DNA from: Pseudomonadota bacterium | GTDB lineage: Bacteria; Desulfobacterota; Desulfobacteria; Desulfobacterales; RPRI01 | Length of the DNA stretch: 22,056 nucleotides | Assembly: GCA_018830925.1 (NCBI GenBank) | Contig: JAHJRK010000395.1 | Location: forward strand, 1-22,056 | Direction of reading: 5' to 3' | Part shown: one piece after another, positions 1 through 7,710 of the stretch | Layout: every line of letters starts with the position of its first letter | Position numbering within the stretch: position 1 is the first letter of the stretch | The notes under the pieces: model-generated | The model's database searches: none | What the model was told of the DNA's origin: nothing | Seen by the model: the letters and a program-made list of their open reading frames with translations, nothing else | Position numbers and translations under genes: made by a program

Positions 1-1344
1 GACCAGTTTTGCTATCAATCTTAAATCAAGAAACTTCCCGGGTATCGCAACGGCAAAGCCGATGTTGTCCATCCCCCTTCTTCCGGCCCTTCCGGTCATC
101 TGGTGAAATTCGGTTGATGAAAGAGGCAAAAACTCCCTGCCGTTGTAACGGTCGGAATTGAGAAAGGCAACTGTTCTGGCCGGAAAGTTGACGCCGGCCG
201 CAACCGTTGATGTCGCGAATACGGCGTCAAGAAGGCCATCGGTCATGAGAGTTTCTATTAAAAGCTTCCATGATGGAAGCTGTCCGCTGTGGTGTGAGGC
301 TACCGCGTAATTTTCAAGCTTTTCCATATGCCGGTGTAAAGATATGTAGGGAGCGCTTTTTTCAAGCTCCTCTAATCTTGTTTTAAGGTCTTTCCTCCGG
401 AAATCCGAAATGGTGTGATTTCTGCAAAGATCAATGGATGCGTCGCAATCGGCTCGTGATTTCAGAAAAAATATTGCCGGTAGAAGGCGGAATTTTTTCA
501 GAACCGACAATATTTCGCCGAAAGGCGGAAGCTTCCGGGAGGAGAGACTGCCTGCTCTCCTGTTATTTAACAGATCCCCTATCTTTTTTGAAAGTTGCGC
601 TTTTTCTTTTGACCCGGATTCGGACAGAAGCGGCAGAAGAGTTCCTGAGGGGTGAAGAAAAAGCGGAAAGAGCGGGACCGGCCTTTTTGATTCCACAATC
701 ACGATGCATTCTTTTTTGCGTATCGATGAAAGCCATGCTGCAATCTGATCCGCATTTCCGATAGTGGCAGAAAGCATCAAAAGAGGAATTCTTGCCGGGA
801 GATATATCATGGTCTCTTCCCATACCACGCCTCTTTCCTCATCACCCAGAAAATGGGCTTCATCAAGAATGACAAAATCGGTTGATAAAGTCACTCCCTG
901 ATGCATGGCATCGTAAAGCTGATTCCGCAAAATTTCAGTAGTCCCGACTATTATCGGGGCGTCCGGGTTCTCTTTTCTGTCCCCGGTCAGTATTCCAACA
1001 TTATGTGCGCCGAAGATCGCTGAAAATTCGTGGTATTTTGAATTGGAAAGAGCTTTCAGGGGAGAGGCGTACCATGACCGGCCGCCCTTCTTATGGATTT
1101 TGGCTATCGCCTGCTCCGCAATCCATGTTTTACCAGCGCCGGTCGGGGCGGTAACAAGACAGTCTGCCTTATCGATTGCTTCGAGAGCCTTTAACTGAAA
1201 GGGGTCCGGTGTAAAGACTGCTTTTTCCGGGACTCCGATTTCGTCGAAGACCTTTTTCAGACTGCCGTCCGCATTCGGCCTGACTCTGCCTGCTTCTTCC
1301 CGGCTCTTCGGATATTTTTGTCTGCGGAAATCCCTTCTTTTCAT
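1..1344 (-). CDS. Ski2-like DEAD/DEAH-box helicase (3' end outside window)
   Basis: An open frame of 448 codons runs from an ATG at 1344 to the window edge without a stop, so the C-terminus is missing. Visible superfamily 2 helicase motifs are Walker A APTGAGKT (residues 66-73), DEAH (161-164), a following LSAT motif III, and near the end QMTGRAGRRG (motif VI, arginine finger). The order and the GRAGR signature fit the Ski2/Mtr4/Brr2-like group of ATP-dependent RNA or DNA unwinding enzymes; the substrate cannot be told. An insert of about 100 residues between motif III and the second RecA domain is rich in Lys/Ser. The start codon overlaps the stop of the CooC-like gene by ATGA (1344-1341), so the two are probably co-transcribed and translationally coupled. 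The family is secure; the biological role is not. Confidence 0.9.
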   Translation of the reverse strand, partial: MKRRDFRRQKYPKSREEAGRVRPNADGSLKKVFDEIGVPEKAVFTPDPFQLKALEAIDKADCLVTAPTGAGKTWIAEQAIAKIHKKGGRSWYASPLKALSNSKYHEFSAIFGAHNVGILTGDRKENPDAPIIVGTTEILRNQLYDAMHQGVTLSTDFVILDEAHFLGDEERGVVWEETMIYLPARIPLLMLSATIGNADQIAAWLSSIRKKECIVIVESKRPVPLFPLFLHPSGTLLPLLSESGSKEKAQLSKKIGDLLNNRRAGSLSSRKLPPFGEILSVLKKFRLLPAIFFLKSRADCDASIDLCRNHTISDFRRKDLKTRLEELEKSAPYISLHRHMEKLENYAVASHHSGQLPSWKLLIETLMTDGLLDAVFATSTVAAGVNFPARTVAFLNSDRYNGREFLPLSSTEFHQMTGRAGRRGMDNIGFAVAIPGKFLDLRLIAKLV

Positions 1345-2105
1345 TTTACGGCCAGGCCGGCGATTACTTTACTGATTTCCGCGACGGCATTCGATTTTAC
1401 GTCGAAAGGAGAAATTCCATTCAGGTCGGCCTCGATAAGAGCGTCTTCATACGGTATAAAACATGAAAAAGTAAAGCCCGGAAGATTGTTTTTCAGAAAT
1501 TCCACGTCTTTGCTTCCCCGGATTTTATTGCCGACAAGAGAGAGATTTTTCAGCCCGATTTCAGAGGCAAGTTTTTTTATATGCTCCGCGGTTTCGATAC
1601 TGCGGCGTCCCGGCTCAACGACGATGAAGAGTTTATCAACGGCCTGTGCCGTGGCTCTCCCGAGGTGCTCGATCCCGGCTTCCATGTCCATGACAACAAC
1701 CTCATCACGGGAAAGGACGATATGGGTTATAAGGGCCTTTAATAAAGTGCTTTCAGGACAGATGCAGCCTGACCCGCCTTTTTTTACTCCCCCGAGCCGC
1801 ATCAGTTTTATGTTTTCAAATTTTACCGAAAGGGCTTCGGGAAGATCATCCACCTTCGGGTTGAGCTTGAAAAAACCGCCTATTGTTCCGGGTTTTGCCT
1901 CTGTTCTTTCAAAAATAAGATCTTTCATTTCTGAAATGGGGATTATTTTATCCGCCCCGGTTATCCCGACGGCCGCTGCTAAATTTGCATCAGGATCAGC
2001 ATCGATTGCAAGCACATGTTTACCCTCTTTGCTTAATGCGCGTATCAAAAGCGCCGAAAATGTTGTTTTGCCGACTCCGCCTTTGCCGCTGACCGCTATT
2101 TTCAT
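1341..2105 (-). CDS. cooC: CooC-like nickel-insertion / maturation ATPase
   Basis: A 254-residue P-loop ATPase of the SIMIBI/MinD class. It begins MKIAVSGKGGVGKTT, a deviant Walker A with two lysines, followed by the switch region AIDADPDANLA and VVVMDMEAG. A CxC pair (C114-I-C116) sits where CooC1 of Carboxydothermus has its dimer-bridging metal-binding CxC. That supports a role in ATP-dependent nickel loading of carbon monoxide dehydrogenase or a related Ni enzyme (family knowledge). I chose the ATG at 2105 because AAGGA lies about 8 nt upstream and the family starts exactly there; an in-frame ATG at 2183 would add 26 unconserved residues. No CODH or acetyl-CoA synthase gene is in the window. 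It is upstream of, and overlaps by 4 nt, the helicase gene. Other CooC-like ATPases serve different client enzymes, so the partner is uncertain. Confidence 0.85.
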   Translation of the reverse strand: MKIAVSGKGGVGKTTFSALLIRALSKEGKHVLAIDADPDANLAAAVGITGADKIIPISEMKDLIFERTEAKPGTIGGFFKLNPKVDDLPEALSVKFENIKLMRLGGVKKGGSGCICPESTLLKALITHIVLSRDEVVVMDMEAGIEHLGRATAQAVDKLFIVVEPGRRSIETAEHIKKLASEIGLKNLSLVGNKIRGSKDVEFLKNNLPGFTFSCFIPYEDALIEADLNGISPFDVKSNAVAEISKVIAGLAVK

Positions 2106-2277
2106 ATTTATATCCTTTCCCTGCCTGTGTTCTTCAGGATCGTCATTTTTTTCACTTATATCACAGAGATATTGCATGGGCAAGGGAATAATAGGTCGGC
2201 GAAAAAGTCCGTTTGTATATCGGCGTCTTGTTTGCGCTTTGCAGCAGTACCTGAAGAACCAATTTACAAAATTAAAC

Positions 2278-2321
2278 TTGACACCTAATATATACTTTCT
2301 ATATATATAAAGTATATATTA
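2278..2321 (+). promoter_or_regulatory. padR promoter with perfect 13-bp inverted-repeat operator
   Basis: A consensus -35 box TTGACA lies at 2278-2283, with TATATA candidates for -10 at 2300-2305 or 2302-2307 (16-18 nt spacing). The arms TAATATATACTTT (2286-2298) and AAAGTATATATTA (2309-2321) are perfect reverse complements around a 10-nt spacer and span the -10 region. PadR proteins are dimeric winged-helix repressors that usually bind AT-rich palindromes at their own promoter, so this is the likely autoregulatory operator. The function is inferred; the palindrome is directly seen. Confidence 0.7.
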
Positions 2322-2348
2322 AAACTCGCATGTATTAAGGAGTCTAAA

Positions 2349-2924
2349 TTGATTAAATACGCAATTCTTGGTTTGCTCCACTACACAGATATGCACGGGT
2401 ATCGCATAAAAGAACATATAGAACAAAATTTCGGCCATATGTGGTCAATCAATTATGGACAGATATATCCAAATCTCAAAAAGTTATATGAGGATGGATT
2501 GATCAGCATGACTGAAATGAATCAAAACGGCGAAAAGGGACCGACGCGAAAGCTTTACTCCATTACCATAAAAGGAAAAGAAGAATTTACCCGGTGGCTG
2601 GAGGATTCACCCGAAAAACCCATGCTGCTTCGGGATCCGTTCCTGATGAGGTTTGTCTTTTACGGTTTCGGAGATAAAAACCGCTCAGTCGAAATTATCG
2701 ACAACCAGATTAAACGTTATGAAAACGATCTTAAGCGGCGCAGAAAAAATCTTAAGAAATGGGGGAAAAGCGGTATATATGTTCGACTGATCGCAGAACT
2801 CGGTACAAATCTTAATGAAATGTTTATAACCTGGCTGAAACATTCCAAAGAAGAAATATTAAAGGATATATCAGGTGACACCAGTACAGAGATGAAAACG
2901 GAAGATCGGAGGATTGCCGGATGA
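2349..2924 (+). CDS. PadR-family transcriptional regulator
   Basis: A 191-residue protein. The N-terminal winged helix-turn-helix has the PadR hallmark ILGLLHYTDMHGYRI (about residues 6-20), GQIYPNLKKLYEDGLI with the wing, and KLYSITIKGKEEF. The C-terminal half is a long helical segment (about 95-180, PadR_C/Vir_act-like) that usually dimerises and senses aromatic or hydrophobic ligands. Translation starts at TTG 2349; AAGGAG at 2337-2342 with a 6-nt gap decides this. Its stop overlaps the ATG of the epimerase gene (ATGA, 2921-2924), so the pair forms an operon. The probable operator is the palindrome at 2286-2321. It may also control the catabolic genes downstream, but that is inference, since no second copy of the palindrome was seen in front of them. 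Confidence 0.9.
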   Translation: MIKYAILGLLHYTDMHGYRIKEHIEQNFGHMWSINYGQIYPNLKKLYEDGLISMTEMNQNGEKGPTRKLYSITIKGKEEFTRWLEDSPEKPMLLRDPFLMRFVFYGFGDKNRSVEIIDNQIKRYENDLKRRRKNLKKWGKSGIYVRLIAELGTNLNEMFITWLKHSKEEILKDISGDTSTEMKTEDRRIAG

Positions 2925-3910
2925 ATTTTTCGGGAATTTCACTTGTAACCGGCGCTGCCGGTTTTATGGGAAGTCATGTGGTTGAAAGGTTGGCGGCAGA
3001 GGGAATCAGGGTTCGCGCGACAGCACGTCCACGAAACGACACCTCTTTTTTTAAAAATCTAAATGTTGAATATGTTCCTGCTGACCTGACAAAGCCTGAA
3101 ACGCTTTCACGTCTCTTTGACGGTGATGTGGATCGTGTCTTTCATCTTGGCGCCATCTGCAACTTCTCGACCCCCTATAAAAAATTATACCCGACAAATG
3201 TTTTGGGTGTCGATCACATTACCCGCCTTGCCATGCAGAAAAAGGTCAAAATGTTTGTCCATGTCACATCGACAAGTGTTTACGGCTATTATAAGGGAAG
3301 CCCGTTCACTGAGAAAAGTGAACGGGAGCCGATGGATAATTACGGCAGAAGCAAGAGGGACGGGGAGAACATTGTTTTTAAAAGATGCGAAGAAGGTCTG
3401 CCTGCTATTATCGTAAGACCCTGCACGGTTTATGGACCAAGATGTAATGACGGCGCCGGTAAAGTTTTTTCGAGGCCGTCGGCTGTTTCAGCGATCCCGG
3501 GAAGCGGCAGGCAGCTATTATCAAATATTCGTGCGGAAGATGTCGCAGGTGCTATTCTGTTTTTGTCATCCAAAGATGAGGCTGTGGGGCAGATTTACAA
3601 TTTATCGGATAATTCAAACCCAACCATAAAAGAAGCGTTAACTCTTGCGACTGTCATATTTCGCACTTCGGTTCCAAAACTGAATTTGCCCTTGAGTCTT
3701 ATAAAATTTGTTGCCCGTCTGGACGGATTGATTTCAGGTCTGAAAGGTAAAATCCCTGATCTTGAATATGATGCGGCAAAATATCTTTATAATGACTATA
3801 TTGTGGATAATACGCGCCTGAAAAAGAGTGGCTATCATTTTAAATACCCTGATTTTATGGAATCGATGAAACAGATGGGAGAATGGTACTGGAATCAGTA
3901 CCATGGTTAG
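2921..3910 (+). CDS. NAD(P)-dependent epimerase/dehydratase (extended SDR)
   Basis: A 329-residue extended short-chain dehydrogenase. It has the Rossmann motif TGAAGFMG (residues 10-17), the acidic/NAD-ribose region, VFHLGAICNF, the active-site region VTSTSVYG, and the catalytic pair Y141-x3-K145 (YGRSK). VRPCTVYGPR follows, which is typical of the epimerase/3-beta-hydroxysteroid dehydrogenase-like group. Such enzymes oxidise, epimerise or reduce a hydroxyl on sugars, steroids or flavonoid-like alcohols; the substrate is not evident. It is translationally coupled to the PadR gene upstream (ATGA overlap), so it is presumably expressed under that regulator. A palindromic repeat follows its stop by about 27 nt. 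Family assignment is firm, the precise reaction is unknown. Confidence 0.88.
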   Translation: MNFSGISLVTGAAGFMGSHVVERLAAEGIRVRATARPRNDTSFFKNLNVEYVPADLTKPETLSRLFDGDVDRVFHLGAICNFSTPYKKLYPTNVLGVDHITRLAMQKKVKMFVHVTSTSVYGYYKGSPFTEKSEREPMDNYGRSKRDGENIVFKRCEEGLPAIIVRPCTVYGPRCNDGAGKVFSRPSAVSAIPGSGRQLLSNIRAEDVAGAILFLSSKDEAVGQIYNLSDNSNPTIKEALTLATVIFRTSVPKLNLPLSLIKFVARLDGLISGLKGKIPDLEYDAAKYLYNDYIVDNTRLKKSGYHFKYPDFMESMKQMGEWYWNQYHG

Positions 3911-3936
3911 GAGGGAAGATTTAATATAAGGATCAT

Positions 3937-4121
3937 CTCCCAATTGGTTGGTGATTGTAGATAGGATTCAAGGGGTCAGGGGTTCAAGGATTCCAGTGAA
4001 CAGATCAAAGGTAGATTGGCTGAAGACTATTAGCTAACAGCCTTCAGTCTATCCGCCTCACCCGAACAATAGAACCCTAGACCCCTCGAATCCCGGAACC
4101 CTTTCTCCCAACTAACTGGGA
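3937..4121. repeat. long imperfect palindrome (MITE-like intergenic repeat)
   Basis: The gap between the epimerase and SDR genes is one large imperfect inverted repeat centred near 4033. The inner arms 4014-4033 and 4034-4053 pair at most positions around AGCT. Further out, AGATAGGATTCAAGGGGTCA (from 3959) is mirrored by the complementary CCCTAGACCCCTCGAATCCC (from 4075). The outermost CCCAATTGGTTGG-like arms recur near 4108-4120. The left arm recurs at 7539-7580 in the same orientation. No ORF is credible inside. The transcript could fold into one long hairpin; mobility is inferred from the recurrence. Confidence 0.7.
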
Positions 4122-4152
4122 ATAAATTGTTATAACAATAAAAGGAGATATT

Positions 4153-4983
4153 ATGAGCCAGACAATCGTTATTACCGGTTTGGCCCAGGGAATGGGCCGG
4201 GAAGTTGTAAAAATGTTGGCACAATCTGGGGATAAAATAGCTGGTTTTGATGTCGACTCAGAAAGTATCACATCTCTTAAAAAAGAATTTGACGATATAG
4301 GCGCACAATATTATCTTGAGGTATTGGATATCACTGACAGGCAGGGGATTCTTCGGTTCAGGGACGAAGTTCTGAAAAAGTTTGGCAAGGTAGATACAGT
4401 GGTTTCCAATGTGGGGATCGGTTTTTTCGGACCCTTTGAAGAAATTGACCTTGAAAAAGCATTAAAATGCCTGGAAATCAATGTTATCGGGGCCGCGTCA
4501 ATTTTCCAGGCATTTATTCCATCCATGAGAAAAGCGGGAACAGGAAAACTGATTGCCATGTCGTCACTTGTAGGGCAGGTGCCTTTTCCTTTTGAGTCAA
4601 TTTACAGCGCATCAAAATTTGCCATAAGCGGAATGGTCGAATCCTTCCAGTATGAGCTGGCTCCTTTCGGCATTCAGGTCGCCATCATTGAGCCGGCCCA
4701 GGTATCTACCAATTTTGCCGCTAAAATTCATAAGCTTCCACCGGAAGGATCGCCGTACAGAGATCGGGCCGGGCGATTTATCGAACGGGACAACGAACTG
4801 ATCAAGAAGGCTACAACCCCAGTTCAGGCCGCGGAAAAAATCATAAAAATAATCCGCTCACCCCGGCCAAAGCTTCATAATCAGGTAGATTTCATGAGCA
4901 CCTTTTTTCTGTTTTTAAACCGGGTCCTGCCCAAGTTCATGCGGGATATGATATTGCTGAATCATATGGATATCAAAGTATGA
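4153..4983 (+). CDS. short-chain dehydrogenase/reductase (classical SDR)
   Basis: A 276-residue classical SDR. It has the cofactor motif TGLAQGMG (residues 8-15), the DITD adenine-contact region (59-62), the structural NVG motif (86-88), a catalytic Ser at 137/138 and Y151-S-A-S-K155. An aspartate after strand 2 (FDVD) suggests NAD over NADP. The C-terminal extension of about 40 residues is hydrophobic (FFLFLNRVLPKFM) and may hold a membrane-associated or greasy substrate lid, as in SDRs acting on hydrophobic alcohols. AAGGAG sits 7 nt before the ATG. It lies immediately upstream of the glycyl radical enzyme gene, separated only by a palindromic repeat that begins at its stop codon. It is therefore a plausible pathway dehydrogenase; the substrate is unknown. 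Confidence 0.88.
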   Translation: MSQTIVITGLAQGMGREVVKMLAQSGDKIAGFDVDSESITSLKKEFDDIGAQYYLEVLDITDRQGILRFRDEVLKKFGKVDTVVSNVGIGFFGPFEEIDLEKALKCLEINVIGAASIFQAFIPSMRKAGTGKLIAMSSLVGQVPFPFESIYSASKFAISGMVESFQYELAPFGIQVAIIEPAQVSTNFAAKIHKLPPEGSPYRDRAGRFIERDNELIKKATTPVQAAEKIIKIIRSPRPKLHNQVDFMSTFFLFLNRVLPKFMRDMILLNHMDIKV

Positions 4984-5107
4984 CGGCTTCGTAAAAAGTC
5001 ATTCTGCTGTGTTGCGCTTCATCTTTCGTCATTGCGGCGTACTTATATGTACGCCTCACTCCTCAAAATTTGCGCGCCTTGCATAATGAGTTTTTTACTT
5101 TGCCGTC
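4982..5107. repeat. palindromic intergenic repeat, family with 12058-12199
   Basis: GACGGC (4982-4987) and GCCGTC (5102-5107) bound an imperfect inverted repeat. Paired GTAAAAA/TTTTTAC-type arms follow, and the centre is GCGGCGTAC...GTACGCCTC around 5045. It begins inside the stop codon of the SDR gene and ends 46 nt before the glycyl radical enzyme start. The central motif is close to the centre of the palindrome at 12121-12140. Elements of this shape are common between genes of Desulfobacterales (recollection, not searched). It could act as a transcription attenuator or mRNA-end stabiliser. Confidence 0.7.
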
Positions 5108-5153
5108 TGAATTTTGAGTTTCGAAACAGGATAAACTCTGAGAGGAGGATATA

Positions 5154-7538
5154 ATGGAACAAGCACTTGCAACGCCTGGGAAAATTGCCGAAACACGTGT
5201 AGGAAAACTCAGGGAAAAAATTCTCAATGCACCACAGGAAGTGTGTGTTGAGCGTGCCCGGTACCTGACACAATCGATGATAAAACATTGGGATAAAGAT
5301 CCATTGACGCGCATGAGTCTCGCGCTGGAACATATCCTCGATAATATCAGCGTTACTATCCGTGAAGATGAACTGATTGTCGGATGCCGGACCAGCAAGC
5401 TCAAAGGGGCGCCCCTTTTCCCTGAGAATAAAATCAGGTGGATCGGTATAGACGTGGAAAATTTTGATAAGCGCGAGGTCCAGCGGGCTCTTATTACGGA
5501 AAAAGAGAAACAAGAGCTTATTCAAAATATTATTCCGTTCTGGGAAGGAAAAACCGTTGAAGATCGCTTCGAAAAACTGATGCCTGAAGATGTCGCAGAC
5601 AATATCGATAAGTATATATTTACCATAATGCTGGAGATATCTTACGGGATCGGTCACTTTACCATGAACCATTCGAAAGTGTTATCGACAGGGCTATCCG
5701 GTATCATTCAGGAATCTCGGAATGAATATGAACGGCTTTCACAAGAAGACAAAAACGGAGAAAAGGGCCAGTTTTATGAAGCAGTCATTCGATCGCTTCG
5801 CGCGGCGATTCACTTCGCCAACAGGTATGCTGATCTTGCTGATCAAATGGCAGCAAAAGAAGATAATCCTGCACGCAGGCTTGAATTGGAGAAAATTGCG
5901 TCCGTCTGCAGACAGGTTCCTGAAAAACCGGCCAGCACATTTCATGAGGCGGTGCAAAGTCTTTATTTTATTCACCTGATCGCCCAGATCGAATCAGGCG
6001 GAAACTCCGTATCCTTAGGACGCATCGACCGGATATTATATCCATATTATAAAAAGGATTTTGATTCCGGAAACATGACACCAAACCAGGCACGTGAACT
6101 AGTTTCCTTATTGTATTTAAAAACAAATGAAATCTGGAATGTTCTTGAAGAAGCATTTATTCCGGGAGGAGAAGGCACAGAGGGTAAGACGACCCAGAAT
6201 GTTGTCGTGGGGGGCATTGATGAGACGGGAGCCGATGCTACGAATGAGCTGAGCTATATCGGACTTGATGCATATGCGGATATTCGGACTGTACAGCCCA
6301 ATTTCGGTGTGCGGTTAAGCAAAAGGTCATCGGAATTCTTTTTTATGAGAGCTGTTGAATATGCCAAAGATGGTGTTCTGCTCCATTTTCACAATGATGA
6401 TGCCATTGTTCCGTCACTTATTGAGGCGGGTGTTACTGAAGCCGATGCCAGAGATTACGGAGTTGTCGGATGTCTTGAGCCGAGTGCCCAGGGGAAAACT
6501 TTCGGATCCACTTTCGCGGTCCAGTTCAACGGGATCAAATGCCTCGAGTTTGCGCTGAGCAATGGTATTGATAACATTTTCGGACAGCAAAACGGAATAC
6601 AAACCGGGAATCCGGAAAAATTCAAATCCTTTGAAGATCTCTGGAATGCATATGACAACCAATTTTCTTATTTCATCGGGCTGATGGTGAAAGGCATGGC
6701 CTGTCTTGATCTGGCAATTGCCGAAAATGTTCCGTCTCCGTTTGCTTCTGCCATGATTGAAGGCCCGATTGGAAAAGGAGTTGATGTCACAAAAGGCGGT
6801 GCCGTTTATAACTCCACCGGCGTTCAGCTTATGGGATTTTCCAATATCGCAGACAGCCTGTATGCGGTCAAAAAGGTTATTTTTGAAGAGAATAAATACT
6901 CCATGAAAGATTTGACCGAATGGCTGAGAGACGATTGGTCCGACCAAGAAGCCGCCAGAAAATATTTTATCAACAAGGTTGCCAAGTACGGAAACGATCA
7001 GGATGACGTCGATGAAATGGCAATCCGGGTGATGAATCATTTCTGTGATACATTGAGCCGGCATCGTAATTTCCGGGGCGGTGCATTCTGGCCGGGCATT
7101 TTTTCTGTCGGATTTCATATCTCAATGGGCGCATTTACAGGAGCAACCTCTGATGGCAGAAATTCGGGAGATACACTTGGAAACGGGGTGACACCCAGTA
7201 ACGGAATTGCAATAAACGGTCCCACCGCTATAATGAATTCTGTCACAAAGCTTCCGCTAAAGCGTGTGTATAATGGATTAAACCTGAACATGAGGTTGCC
7301 GGGCAACCGGATCAAAAGCAGCAAGCTGATGCATTTGATTCAGACATATTTTAAAAACAGCGGATTCCAGGTACAGTTTAACATGGTCGATTCAAACACC
7401 TTGAGGAATGCCCAGCTCCACCCGGATCAATACCGGGATTTGATCGTTCGAATCAGCGGTTATTCCGGAATCTTTATCAATTTAAGTGATATTGCCCAGG
7501 AAGAAATCATCCGCCGGATGGAATGCGAGTTAAACTGA
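5154..7538 (+). CDS. glycyl radical enzyme, GCxEP (dehydratase/lyase-like) class
   Basis: A 794-residue pyruvate formate-lyase-like enzyme, similar in length to B12-independent diol dehydratases (about 790). The PFL-like barrel domain contains IESGGNSVSLGRID (280-292), an upstream GIGHFTMNHSKVL (165-177) and the thiyl loop GCLEP (C440, E442). The C-terminal glycyl radical loop is VRISGYSG, with G769 the predicted radical site. In family terms, C440 takes the radical from G769 and E442 is the general acid/base of dehydratases and related C-O, C-N or C-S lyases. Position 284 is Asn where glycerol dehydratase has the substrate-binding His (His-Ser pair), so the substrate is probably not glycerol. 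A strong GAGGAGG precedes the ATG. The downstream CoA-transferase, MmgE/PrpD and acyl-CoA dehydrogenase genes suggest the product is an acid that is CoA-activated. No radical-SAM activase is encoded in the window. It would be active only in anoxic cytoplasm. Confidence 0.93.
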   Translation: MEQALATPGKIAETRVGKLREKILNAPQEVCVERARYLTQSMIKHWDKDPLTRMSLALEHILDNISVTIREDELIVGCRTSKLKGAPLFPENKIRWIGIDVENFDKREVQRALITEKEKQELIQNIIPFWEGKTVEDRFEKLMPEDVADNIDKYIFTIMLEISYGIGHFTMNHSKVLSTGLSGIIQESRNEYERLSQEDKNGEKGQFYEAVIRSLRAAIHFANRYADLADQMAAKEDNPARRLELEKIASVCRQVPEKPASTFHEAVQSLYFIHLIAQIESGGNSVSLGRIDRILYPYYKKDFDSGNMTPNQARELVSLLYLKTNEIWNVLEEAFIPGGEGTEGKTTQNVVVGGIDETGADATNELSYIGLDAYADIRTVQPNFGVRLSKRSSEFFFMRAVEYAKDGVLLHFHNDDAIVPSLIEAGVTEADARDYGVVGCLEPSAQGKTFGSTFAVQFNGIKCLEFALSNGIDNIFGQQNGIQTGNPEKFKSFEDLWNAYDNQFSYFIGLMVKGMACLDLAIAENVPSPFASAMIEGPIGKGVDVTKGGAVYNSTGVQLMGFSNIADSLYAVKKVIFEENKYSMKDLTEWLRDDWSDQEAARKYFINKVAKYGNDQDDVDEMAIRVMNHFCDTLSRHRNFRGGAFWPGIFSVGFHISMGAFTGATSDGRNSGDTLGNGVTPSNGIAINGPTAIMNSVTKLPLKRVYNGLNLNMRLPGNRIKSSKLMHLIQTYFKNSGFQVQFNMVDSNTLRNAQLHPDQYRDLIVRISGYSGIFINLSDIAQEEIIRRMECELN

Positions 7539-7580
7539 AGATAGGATTCAAGGGGTCAAGGGGGCAAGGATTCAAGTGAT
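7539..7580 (+). repeat. second copy of the 3959-type repeat arm
   Basis: AGATAGGATTCAAGGGGTCA recurs here exactly as at 3959-3978, followed by a similar GGGGCAAGGATTCAAGTG. It starts directly after the stop of the glycyl radical enzyme gene. Only the left arm is clear; I could not find a convincing complementary right arm before 7710. The two copies bracket the SDR plus glycyl radical enzyme genes as direct repeats. The rest of the 172-nt gap shows no gene; a GAAGGGAG ribosome-binding site ends it. Confidence 0.65.
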
Positions 7581-7710
7581 ATGAAGTGACACGGAGTGAA
7601 GCGTAAGCGCTAACCATCATGGCTGAATTCTGAATAATTATAAAAAATTAAAGGCAATGAGTGGAGCGGTCCTGTATATTCCGGGAAATACTGCCGAAGG
7701 GAGTTTGTAA

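Noticed and set aside
1318..2310. A 330-codon plus-strand frame opposite cooC
   Set aside because: Shadow of the CooC-like gene, whose motifs and ribosome-binding site are clear on the other strand.
3937..4121. CRISPR-like or tandem repeat made of GGGGTCAAGG units
   Set aside because: The units are arms of a single palindrome, not regularly spaced repeats with unique spacers.
6414..7118. A 234-codon minus-strand frame inside the glycyl radical enzyme gene
   Set aside because: Antisense shadow of a gene with intact catalytic motifs; no family features.
5154..7538. Benzylsuccinate or alkylsuccinate synthase (fumarate addition)
   Set aside because: The GCLEP loop with E442 fits the dehydratase/lyase group; no small BssB/BssC-like subunits or activase are adjacent.
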